Shown: positions 9,241 through 20,400 of the stretch, one piece after another
Layout: every line of letters begins with the position of its first letter
Position numbering within the stretch: the stretch's first letter is position 1
Assembly (NCBI RefSeq): GCF_901933205.1
Contig: NC_044574.1
Span: forward strand, 18,895,733-18,959,732
DNA: 64,000 nt
Reading direction: 5' to 3'
From: Camarhynchus parvulus
Lineage: Eukaryota > Chordata > Aves > Passeriformes > Thraupidae
Translations under genes and position numbers: made by a program
The notes under the pieces: model-generated
What the model was told of the DNA's origin: nothing
Seen by the model: only the letters and a program-made list of their open reading frames with translations
Databases searched by the model: none

Positions 9241-11430
9241 TAATACTTTGACATATTTTACTTTGGATCTTTTCACTGTCCCCACTTTTCTTTATGTCAC
9301 AGTTTGCTGTGATTCTTGTGTACTTTCCTGGAAAGAAGAACAGGTAGACAGATGTTTTCCAAGGAAGTACCTGGACATTCTCATACTCCATCTGTTTGAA
9401 TGCATTGTGATGCACATAAAATTAACCATTCTGTTAGAAGTACCTAAACATTGGAGAGTGACCTGCCTCCCCAGTCCAGGCAGGAAGATGTTTGCTGCTA
9501 TCAGTTTATTTCAAAAGCTCAGAAGTTAATAATAATCCTGTCTTTTGTCACTGACTATTGACTCTGAAGAACCAGGCTTGGCTAGTAGAAAATTGCTGTA
9601 AATAGTATAAGAGCATGAGGATGGATTTATTTAGCCAGAAAAACTACCACTCATCAGACTTGAAGAAGAGGAAAGGCAGTGATCAAGTCCAATTGACAAA
9701 ATGTGATGAATTGTCACATCTGCACTCATTAGCAAAATTATTTAGGGGGGTGCAAAAGTGTTCACACCCAGTTCTGGTTTCCACAGGTCATTGGTGCCTG
9801 TTGCTTAGAAAGGCTCTGACAAGGCAGGCATGCCAACCAGATAATGACTGCTTTGAAGAACATAAGTTTCCCTTTACTTCAATTCTTTGGAATCACAGAA
9901 GAGACACAGATAAAGGTAAAAATATAATTTTTCAATTGTGCCACCAGTTTTAGGTGAGTGATACTGATGGCACTTTGTGATTCATTTGTGAAGTGTCACA
10001 TCCTTTGGGAGCTACTTGGATTATGATCTGTATGCCCTGTTGGATCCTAGAAACATTAAAGATGTCATTATCCCATTTCATGCCCTATTTACCATCAGTC
10101 ACTCTGCCCAGCCTTTTTCAGGAATATTCCTGTGATGGCATGGTCTAGCTAAAATTCAGAAGAGCAAAAGATGTTTTGTTAGTGTTATTTTCTGTTTTCC
10201 CAGATAATATAAGTTGACATGCAACTTTCTGTTGAAACTACTATGAATCTTCACAACCAAGTTCTAATTCTAGCCCTAAATCTACGGAAAGTTTCTCATC
10301 TTCTAGATGATTTTTTCCACCTATGTTTGCAGGCAGACAGTTCCAGTACCAGAAGTGTCCATGTTAAGTGGTCTGCTGGTAGTACAGAAATGCATAATCA
10401 CAAACCAGTTTCATTCCAAAGAGACATTTAGGACTGCCTTGTTTAGGAACATGGCTCTTAGGGCAAAATATCTACAACAGATAGGAGGCTTCAACCACTT
10501 AATTTTTTCAGGATTCAGCAATTTTGTCTCCTCTGCAGCTTTTGAGATAAATCAAGGAAAAAATTGTAGTTCCTACTTACGGTATAGCAATCTTCTTCAC
10601 TCTGTCCTGAAATAGATCCTAAGCAGGGCTATCAGATCCCAACTATCTGAAAATAACCTCTGGAATTTTCAAGACTGTGTTCTGGGTAAATAGCCTCATT
10701 TGTGTATGAAACACTTATTAAGTCGTACCTCTGCTGTATACAAGAGCTATGATAATATTTATGTCTGCTTTGCTAATTTTACCTGGATGGACATAGGAGT
10801 CTTACCCTCTGCTCTCTAGTGTTAGTTAATGTGTTGACCATCCTGTTACCATTAAACTTCTCTTCCTGAAACACAGCAGAGGACAGCCCTTAAAATCATC
10901 TGCATATTCCAAGTGTGAATTCTTTATGGACAGCTTCTTATGAATATTTCTCTGTTGAATGCTAGCTGTTATATTGAAAGACTTCCTCATCATTCTAATG
11001 GCTTTACCATCTTGTATCATTGTAGAAAACATCATGGTGATACTTCATATACAATAAGGAATACATACACTTATATTTGCAGATTCTGGATATCTGGGGA
11101 AATATGTTTAGTACAATAGTTGCTGTATATTTGCTGTTGTAGAAAATGACAGGGAGTTTCTGAAGAGGAATTATGCACAGGAAAGGATATCCTTGCCTCA
11201 AACGAAGTGAAAGCATAATCCCACAAGTCTTCTCTGAATGTTAGGCATCTGTCCAGTGTTTTTCCACTGTGTTTGCATTGCATTAATCACAAGAGTCACC
11301 AAAAATCTTTGCCAGGATTATGTTAATTCTAATTGAACCCCCAATCCCAAATCTGAGGTCTTTCCATTGTTTCTTCACAGATGTGCTGTCTCAAAAGCAG
11401 TCATATCACAAAATAGCAGACTATACACTG
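9241..11430. other. No gene recognised
   Basis: About 2.2 kb of AT-rich sequence. The longest frame, 9615-9953 (112 codons, +), has no recognisable domain and no clear splice partners. No repeat family was recognised. Confidence 0.4.
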
Positions 11431-11535
11431 GAAATAACACTTGGAGGTCATCTAATCCAATTCCCTGCTCAAAGTAGGGCTAACTCTGGAGTCAGATCAA
11501 GGTGCTGAGGATTATTTGGTGTGACGGTGTCTCAG
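11431..11535 (-). mobile_element. CR1 LINE 3' fragment
   Basis: The segment ttggaggtcatctaatccaa followed by ttccctgctcaaagtagggc and gtcagatcaaggtgctgagg is the reverse complement of the older CR1 3' region (GTTGCTCAGG...GATGACCTCCA). The tail octamers are lost or diverged. Match quality falls after about 11515. Confidence 0.8.
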
Positions 11536-14500
11536 GATTATGTACTGTCTTGCAGCTAGTTCCTCAAGCTTAGGTAAGTCAGTACACAGGATCATTATCT
11601 CTGGGAGCACTGCAGAATCAGTACCTACTTGTCTGAAGTGTAGGTGGAACTATCATCATGTGTGTTGGTGCAAAGCTTGTTAGAATATACCAGGGACTAT
11701 GGTATTGATATCTCTGGACTTAACATGCCTGTCCTGGAGAAAAAACATCCTTACAGTGATTCAAGAATTCACCTTTGTGTCTCTTCTTAGATGGCATAGT
11801 AAACAAGTGCTAGAGTTAAGTCTCTTCTCTCTTGAGGGCACCACCACTGGGATCTGCATGCCAGTTCTGGATTCATCTGTCTTGCTAGGAGGCTCTATTC
11901 AGCCTGCAGAATTTTTAAGGAAGTGGAAGGTCATAGTGAAGTCTCAGTCTTTACCTGAGCGGGGCCTGTTCAATGAACATTCTCATTCCAAGCAAAGAAA
12001 ATCTAGAGAGCTCTATTTGCCTTTCCCACTGCAGATGAAGGAATGGGCTCCTGGTGAAAGTATGGATGGAACAGGCTTTCAAAGAGGTGTTTGGAGAGGG
12101 GAAGTGAGGAGCTATTTCTGGTTGAACTGGTCAGCCATACTGGCTTTTGAAGGCTCACTGACAGAAGGGCTTTGGCTGTGGGAAGGCAACCATGCAGTGC
12201 GACATGAATGGTAGTCACATCTCTCTGCACCCAGTAAAGCAAGAGCCACAGTCATGTTTGTGCAAGCTCACCAGCAAAGGAAGGGGGGCTGCTCAGCCCA
12301 GCCCAGTCCACAACGAGAAGAAAATCATCCCTCCAGTACACCTCAAACAGTCCACACCATCTACTGCTCTTCAGCCTAGTCAGTATTTCTAGTTCTCTAA
12401 AGGAGGGCTACTAACATTTGGAAAGTGTCTACACACAAGGTCTTTCCAAACACTCCTCTCCCATTTCCCTTGGACTGGAAATAATTTCAGATGTGCCAGC
12501 TGGTGCTCAGCCCCTGGGCTGATTCCAGCACCTGTGCCTAGTTTTATGTCCAAGTGAGCTGGCTGAGCCTGTGGGACATTACAGTGTGGCCTGATGCAGG
12601 TGGTGCTTGGAAAGTGCTGCCTGACTTCTGCCAGGAGGAGGAAAGCAACAGTGTCAGAGCTGAGTGGTGGCAAAGCAGTGATTTCCAGTTCCTTCTGATG
12701 TTTGTTTCTTGGTGAGTGAGTGACATTTTTAAGAATATTTTTAATGCTTTGCATGTTTCTTTTGTCATGAATTTTAGTATATCTGCTGCTAAAGATATAG
12801 TTAACCTGCACTCCAGAAGAACTCCCAAAACAGGGACTAGTCAGCTGGATAATTGCCTACTCCCAAGGCTCTAGATGTAGAGTGAAATTTCTCATTTGGC
12901 ATTATCTGGACTGCTTATTTTCCAGTGGAACAAATTTTCTTTTGATATAAAGTATGTGGTTCAGTCCCTAGAGAACCCTGTCTTTGTCTTCTTCTTCTGG
13001 ATTTTATTCTTATTACTAAATAAAAAAATGAAACAAAACCCCCAAACCAGAGCAGTAACCTAAGTTCACAGCTGAAGGATGTAGACTTTCTTCCCAGGAA
13101 AAACTTAATAGGAAACACAAATTGAATTTAGTTCTGTTAAGTAACTAAGAAAATTCTTTTAGAGAACAGTGCTATGTTTTGCCCCTCAAAGGTTTTGTAT
13201 GTAACTAGCATAATTAATTATGCAGTTATTCACAATGTGGAACAAGTATGTTTCATTCACCTTATTTTGCAAAAAGAAAAAAAAAGGGTCCTCAACTGTC
13301 AAGTACAATATAAATAAGAATTGAGGATTATTTCTGAGCACTGAAAATGGGGCAGAGATGGGAAGTTGTGGGATAAGGATTGTCTCGTGTACAGTGATGG
13401 CAACAGTGAAAGAAAGAATAAATGGTTTATTTGCAGTCATCATTGTAGCTTTCAGTTAGAGCCTGGTTAATATTCGAAGCTCTTGCCAAACATTTGCTTT
13501 TGCAGTTTCAAGATTATTTATCAGCTTGGATTGACAAAATAAGCTTGGGACCCATGATGTAAGTCAGATGTCTAAATCTGGTTTTGCATAGGAGCAGAGT
13601 GGATTTTCCCAGCCTAATAAGCCAGAACTTGGTTTGTCAAAAGTGTCTGCCATGAGGGCCTAGAGAGTTAATGAAGTCTGACTCTTGTCTGTGGAGGTTG
13701 CTTTTGAGAGCAGCACTACTCTGTGGCCATTAAAAATGGGCTGGCATCCTTTCAGTGTCTTTCTTCAGCAGGGTTGCCTCTTTCACAGCTGTCTGCTATG
13801 GCTCCTTTTCTAGCAGCTTCCACATGACCGGCTGCTCTCAGGGGGTCCTCCCAGCACAACAGGATTGAAGCTCTGGGAGCTAAATGTTGTGGATCATCTC
13901 AGGAGAGAGGAATCCTGAACTATTAGGAGTTATGTTTCTCTGAGTGGGTCTTCATGCGCAGAGAGTTGTGCATGAATTCACAAGCCCAGGCAGAGTTGGC
14001 ACCTGTTTACTCATGTGTAAATGCTGGTCTTTCTTCTACTACTTAGTGTTTTATAGGCTGAAGAATTGAAGTACTCTTAGGTGGTGCTACTTGTCCCTTG
14101 CAGATGAGGAATTATTGAGGAAGTCAGGTGAGCTTAGATACAGGACTCCCAAAACTCCTGCTCTTGAGGAAACCAACTTGCACTGCAGGCAGTTCTGGGC
14201 ACTGCCTGTAGTCCTCATCTCTGTGCACTGTCCCAGGTGACACCTTACTGCCAGCTGTTTGCTTTCCCTCATGTCTAGTGCAAGTATGCCAAGTGGCTGT
14301 GTGCCTGTGAGGAACCTCTCAGCAGGCTTGTGATGCTCAGAGAACTCAGGTTCAGAGAGCCCTCAGGACTTGTCTTCAATGGGTTTTCCTTGCAGATGCT
14401 TCTGGACACTGACAGTATTTCTTTTTCTTTTACCTCAGTCCCTAGATAACTGGGATGTTAGAAAATAAATGCTTCAGCCAAAAAATCTCTTGGCCCTTTT

Positions 14501-15290
14501 TGTGATCTCTAGGAATGTCATCTAGAAATGCTGGATCCCACTTACACTGTAATTGCGAGCTTGTGCAAGCGTTTGCACCAAGGCACTGTTGTCTAATTTT
14601 TTTGCATTATAGAGTCTGGACTTGAGTGGTTTCTGAAACATTTGACCATCCCCTTAAGGCAAAATTCATCCTGAAATATACTTCTGGAAGGAAGTTAAGC
14701 AAACCTTTTACGATGATCCTCAGAGTAGTGCATATACTTTCTGAAATTTCATGTACAACCCATCATTTGGTTTACCACCAGGTCTAGATCTACTGCCAAT
14801 GATTTCTTTCCCTGTCTGGAATAGAAATGATATATTTAAATGTAGTCATATTTGCTTCTCAGATTTATCCCCTGAGTTGAATGAGCCTCAGTGGGGATGG
14901 GATGCTGTTCCCTCTCCTCCTTTACAGTCTGTTCCCTGCTGTGGCCAGTTTATTCTTACTGAGTTTCCTGGGTAGGTAGGGTCATAGCTCCTCAAAAGAG
15001 AAGGTTGCACCTGTACCTCCCGAAGACAATGCTGAGCTCTGCTTGCTGAAGAAGATGGTTGTGTTTAAATGTAGAATTGATACCCTGAGAATTGACTGAA
15101 TTGTGGCCTCGGTGGTAATGCTTTTAATTGCAGTGTAAATCCAGTCTTCCCAATGGCCAGTAGATGGGGCAAGTAGGCCTCCTTATAGTTATGGTTAAAT
15201 TTTTTGGGGGTTTTTTTTTTGAATGCAGGGTTAAAATGTAGCTGTCGTTGGCTCTCAGTTCAACAATCTAGTTTGAAGGCTCTTTACCTT
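11536..15290. other. No gene recognised; longest chance frames
   Basis: This block holds a 171-codon plus-strand frame (11699-12214) and minus frames at 12389-12828. The frames overlap on both strands in a slightly GC-richer patch, lack recognisable domains, and look like chance. T/A-rich runs occur at 13010-13035 and 15199-15219. Confidence 0.35.
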
Positions 15291-15295
15291 TGTAC

Positions 15296-15416
15296 TGTAA
15301 GGGTAAATGACGACCTTTGACGTAACTGCACTATTTTCTTTACAAACATGTGTCGTAAACAATCGTTCTGTTCCTTGAAATTCTGAGATTTAAAATTATG
15401 TTCCTTTGTTTACATA
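15296..15416. promoter_or_regulatory. Candidate regulatory block: CRE-like and paired forkhead words
   Basis: The CRE/ATF-like word TGACGTAA lies at 15318-15325, and GTAAACAA (forkhead core) at 15355-15362. Its exact reverse complement TTGTTTAC is at 15407-15414. Four CpGs fall between 15308 and 15365, in a CpG-poor surround. Such clusters are common in conserved enhancers but also occur by chance. No gene is attached to it. Confidence 0.3.
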
Positions 15417-15420
15417 GGGA

Positions 15421-18312
15421 TGAAAACAAATCTTTTGAAGGTTTTGTTGTGCAAAGATATGGAAATGTGTGTTCCCTCCCCAAAACTAGCCAATCGTGAG
15501 GTGTTTACAACACTCATGGGGATGCAAAGGATCCAAGTTTTAGTCCCTGGTAGTCTCCCATGTGCCTGTAGAGTGTACCAATGGCAAGATCACCTTACTT
15601 GCCTTTGGGTAATCAATCCTCTCCTGCTAAAGCTGTTGTCACTTTTACACATTTATTGGTGCACCAGACTTGTACAGAATACATGAGTGGCCATGGCTGC
15701 TGGCCACATTTGCTCTCTGCCCACACTTGCTTCCTGTTAATACTTCATGTTATATACTTATCTAAAGAGAGGGTAATCCTCAAGTCAGTCACTGAATACT
15801 GCCTTTTAAAAGCAGTAAGAGCTTTTTCTTGAACACATAGGTACACACAGGAATAGAGAGTGCTCAGTTTCCCTTTAGCCACAATCACACTTCTGTTTGT
15901 TGTTCATCACATCAGCTCCTTATAGTGTGCTCTGCTTTGTCCCCACTTCTTGGAGCTCTTTTTGGCAATGTGAGTCCTGGAGCAGGCTGTGTTCTTACAG
16001 GCAGTGTGATGCAGGAGCAAGAACTGTTTTCTGCATTGCACTGAGGCAAACAACTCCTCAGGTGCAGAGCCCAGGGACAATGGGGAGCTTCTGCTTGTCA
16101 CATAGAGCAGATATGGTTTGCCTATTTGAGTGTATCTTGCCCTTGTGGAAGCTGCTCCTACTGTTCGGCCTTGAATAAAAGGTAGTGATATTTCTATTCT
16201 GTTTTATTTTAGAGTGGGGCAAGCTGGCTGGGATAGTTCAGTGGCAGGAGTGGGTGAAGAAACCTGTATCTATACTAAACTGGCCAGGCAAATACAGCAT
16301 GTTAAAATAAAAGAAAACAGTTCGGCTAAAGATTAAAAAACCAAACAGTCATCAGCCCCCAGCTCTTTGTCCTTGAACTTTTGAAAGCTGAAATGGAGGA
16401 ATAGATGTGAGCCCACCTTCTCAGATATATAGGGAGACTCAGCTGCTGGGCTTTAGCACAGGGGTCTCTGTGTGCCACCATCTGTCATTATCTGTTTGTG
16501 ATATCCAAAACTTCTCTGAGTGGGACAGAGCACAGAAGAATTCCTGTCTGGATTGGCATGACTTTCTCCTCTTTCTTGGAGCTGTTATGTGGTTAAATCT
16601 AAGATGGGTAATACTGAGTGCAGAGGGCGGGGGGATACAAGGCTTAAGCTGGTGTAAACTGAGAGCAGCTCTTTTGCAGACAATGAAAGTAACCAAACTC
16701 TACGGATGTCTAAACCAGTAAGAGTCTGGCTTATCTTCTCCAAAAATACATTATACAGAATCTCGGCATTGCCTTAACCTATTTCATATTTTGGAGGAGC
16801 AATGTGTGTTGTCTATTTCAAAGGTTGCTTCAGCTTCTCTCTTGCAGCTTCACGATGTCCTCAGACCTCATCTCTAACACTGACCCCTATGTGGTGAGCA
16901 GCATGATTCACACAGGACTTCTTGCAGCCAAATTCCTGCAGCCTGCAGCAGCCCTGCTTTCTGTACTTTCCATTCAGTCCTCTGACAGCAAAAATTCCTT
17001 TGGCTCCTGCCATATCTACTTTTGCCTTTGAATATTTTTATTGGCTTACTGTGTTTTGAATGAAATGTAAATTCCTCAGTGCTTTTCCAGCCAGTGTTTG
17101 CATTTTGTTCATTGTGTATGTCTTGACTGTCCAGCACCCTTTGACTTCCTTGTGATCTTCCTCTATTTATAATTTTCTTCATATCCTTCCCTGTTCCCAA
17201 AGAGATGTTCTCCTCATAAGATCAGCAGTGTTACAAACTCTCAGAGCCTCTGCTTCCAGCCTGCTTCGGGCCTTCCCTGAAAAGCTGGTCATTTCTCTCT
17301 AAACTTTCTGGTTTGTGATATGGAAAGAACTGCTTTAAAAGGAACATATTGCTTCTGGGGTAGGTATAAAACATGGCTCAGATGGCACAGGCTCCTCAGG
17401 AACATGGGTTTTGACACAAATACCTCATGAGGCAGCTGGAAGCACCTACAGCATGCAGTATTTTAGAGTAAACCAACTGTTCGGTGACATGCTGGCCTCT
17501 GAGGAAAGCTACGCATGCTGTTAGCCAGAGGTATCTCAGGAGGACTGGGAGTCTGTCTGCTGTTTGGCTCCTTGCAGCCAGCAGCTGTTCCACAAGAAGG
17601 TGAAACAGGCAATAAACGACTGCATTTTCTTGAAGCAAATCAGAGCTCAAACAAAGGCAGTGGTCCAGCCAAGTATGTTTACTGCTGTGGGAATGCTTTT
17701 GTGCTGAAGCAGCATCTTTCACCCAAAAATCTCTAAACATTTTGAAAACATTAAGAAGGATAGGCTAATGCCTGTGTTTGCAGATGTATTTGAGCCAGGT
17801 TTTGGATGCTGCTGTCCATATAGCCTACCTTGAGTTTGATACTGCTGTGGCTGCTTGGCCAACCATTTCCTTAGCTGCAGAGATGGTTTCTGCAGCTGGT
17901 GCCAAGCCGATGCTGATGCAGTTATGGTGGTAACAGGACCTGAGCAGGCCATTGTGTAGCTAGCTCAGGTAGGTACACATGAGCTGTGGTCACTTGAGTA
18001 GAAAAATACATTTGTCTTATTTTTAGGAGGCAAGATCTGTGACCTGGACTGAAGACAAAAGATCGGTCCCAAAGATATATTTCTTTTCTACTGTTGCTTT
18101 TGAGGGGAGAGAAATGGGAAAAGTGAAATATTGTGTAGATTGTCACTAGTGAGAATAGGTTCAGGCTAGGTTTGCCATGTCCAGCTGCTGAGTGAATGTT
18201 CAGATAATGTCTGATACAGGAAAATGTCCACTGACCCAGCAGGGAGAGAAGTAGTCTCTTCATGTGTGTGCATATTTTCCTCTTGGACCTCATGGATACA
18301 TCTTTGGACGCT
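15421..18312. other. No gene recognised
   Basis: Many overlapping short frames occur (for example 16407-16721 + and 16439-16696 -, 17396-17740 -). None is backed by a family match or coherent splice sites. Confidence 0.35.
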
Positions 18313-18345
18313 TCTTTTGAGACACAGAGGTTGTGTCTCAAAAGA
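18313..18345. repeat. Perfect 14-bp inverted repeat (hairpin)
   Basis: TCTTTTGAGACACA (18313-18326) and TGTGTCTCAAAAGA (18332-18345) are exact reverse complements around the loop gaggt. A chance perfect 14-bp stem at this spacing is unlikely but not impossible in 64 kb. There is no T-tract of a polymerase III terminator right after it. Confidence 0.8.
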
Positions 18346-20210
18346 CACAGACCTGTTAATCTGCAAGGGCACACAGAAGAGGGCTCTGTCTTTAGCCAAC
18401 AGGAGGGTGTTAATGCAAGGATTCCATGTTGTTTTTCTAGAAAAGAACATGCTGCCAAATAAATATCACCTGCTTCTGAGTATGTGCCAGAGGTTTGGCA
18501 ATGAGTTAAGAGCCAGAAGAACTGCACAGCCTTGAACTATTTCCTGCAGAGCTCTGGAGGCTGATAGCTCCAGAATGATTGGAGGATGGCTCTTCCTTGC
18601 CAGACTATCCCCAGACAACTGGGATGAGTGGCTCCTCCCTGATGGTCTGGTGGTCCTCTACTCATTTTTCCTTGACATAGAAAAGGGGACAATATGAAAA
18701 TTCTTGGAATAGACAACCAGTTCCTTCACACATTTTACTGAGAAACTTGCTTATTCCCTTCTCATTTGCTTAGCTCACTCCTGGTGGTTTGCTGCAGACA
18801 TTTTCCCCAGATGACTTTGCTCGAACCACAGTGAAACTGAAGGCACTACCCATGTTCTGCTCTGAGTCCCTTAAGTACAATTGTTTTCAGTCTGTGGAGA
18901 GGGTTTTTTCCTCTTTCTTTCTCTCTGCTCCTTGGCTTCCCACAGTGACAGCCATACCTGTTTGATTTGAGAGAAGCTTTGCATGTGCTATGAGTGGCTC
19001 CTTCTGCTAACAATTTGTCCTCTGGAACCTGTTGCTGCACAGCATAAATAAATTTCACTGTTTAGTGCTTTCACATTCTGTTCCTCTGCTGCTGGCAGTG
19101 AATTGACCTACCCGGTTTTGTTTTTCAAATTTATCTTTCTTTGCTCTTCTTATATGAGACAAAGTCACAAGATTAAATTAACAAGGATGCATTTTTGATG
19201 CATACTTTTTTGTTGTTGTTTCGTGCTGCACTAAAAGTTCTGCATAAAATGAGAATTAAAATTCAGATTACATTCTGGAATAGTATTCAATTTGGGCTTA
19301 GGATGAGAAATAAGACTTTATCCCTCTTCAGAAAGTCTGATGGTGTGTGCTGATTAGATACCATGCACATATAAAAAGCATTTTTCAGTCATCCTGCCAC
19401 ATAAACTCAGTGTTTTTATAAACAGTCTTCATTTGACCCATTCCCTGCATGTGTGCTGCTAGAATGACCAGGATGTTTAGCACACCAGACCTTGCTTTGC
19501 AGTGGTGAATGCAGGTACTGGAAGTTCTCCAAGTGTAGTACTATGCATGCCCCTGCAACCTCCTGCTCAGAATATGGTAAATATTTAGAGTGGCTGAGCC
19601 CAATCTGGGCTCTGTGCTGTTTTAACTGGGTTGTTCCTGCCTGCTTTAAAGCTGGCTTAGGCATTTATCCACCACACCAGAATCACTGTGGATTACACGT
19701 ACCCCTAATTGGGTATGATGAAGGCCACAGTCATGTTTTCCATGGTTCCAAGCCTGAAGCTTAGAGCACTTGAGGTTGTTTTTACTGCGTGAATGTGACT
19801 GCATGTGGATTTTAATACAGAGAAAAACACTGGGACCAGCTAATGAAGTCAGTAAAGTGGTTACATTTGCCTACTTTCTCGGAAATTATAATAATTCCTG
19901 TCTTTCTTGGGATGAATAAAAGAAATCTATCAATCTAGACAACATTATTTTTGTCTATTTTTGTATCTTATTATAGCAAAAATAGGTTTTGAATAATATA
20001 AATCAAGTGGTTTTTGTTTTCCACTGACTTCTAAGTGAAGAAGGACAACACCATGCACAGGGTAAAAAAGGCAAAGAGAAGCTAACCCATTACCATTTGC
20101 ATTTTACAAACCAGATCTTAAAAAAAAATACTTGAAGGAGGGGAAATTTGTCACCTTAACATTGCAAATTATGTGAAACCAGTATGTCCTCCCACTACAG
20201 CATATGTTTG
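18346..20210. other. No gene recognised
   Basis: Short frames only. AT-rich stretches at 19120-19280 and 19870-20010 have no recognisable repeat. Confidence 0.35.
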
Positions 20211-20381
20211 TGGTGGGTGGGCGGGGGAGATGCAGGGAAGAGGTGATGGTATAAAAATACCTTGTAAAAACAAATGTTTGGCTAGGAGAGAGAGTTTGTC
20301 ACTTCAGCTAGACTAGAGGGGGAAACCAGACAGACAGGGGGTGGATGGGGGCGTGGGGGGAGGAACTTAAGTCACTTCAGC
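20211..20381 (+). promoter_or_regulatory. Promoter-like arrangement: GC box, TATA word, G-rich tract
   Basis: TGGGCGGGGG (Sp1/KLF-type) lies at 20218-20227, and TATAAAAATA at 20250-20259, 23 bases later. A G-rich tract with GGGGGCGTGGGGGGAGG (20347-20363) follows. The 11-mer gtcacttcagc occurs at 20298-20308 and 20371-20381. The spacing resembles a TATA promoter, but no open frame or splice donor that I trust follows it. An unannotated non-coding transcript or an enhancer is possible, as is coincidence. Confidence 0.25.
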
Positions 20382-20400
20382 GAGGTAAATAACTTGACAG

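Noticed and set aside
10826..11035. YADD tetrapeptide in a minus-strand frame, suggesting a reverse transcriptase
   Set aside because: No other RT motif lies at the right spacing and CR1 elements use FADD; a four-residue hit is expected by chance.
11699..12214. 171-codon plus-strand frame
   Set aside because: No recognisable domain, no Kozak or splice context, and frames overlap it on the other strand. Length alone is within chance for this composition.
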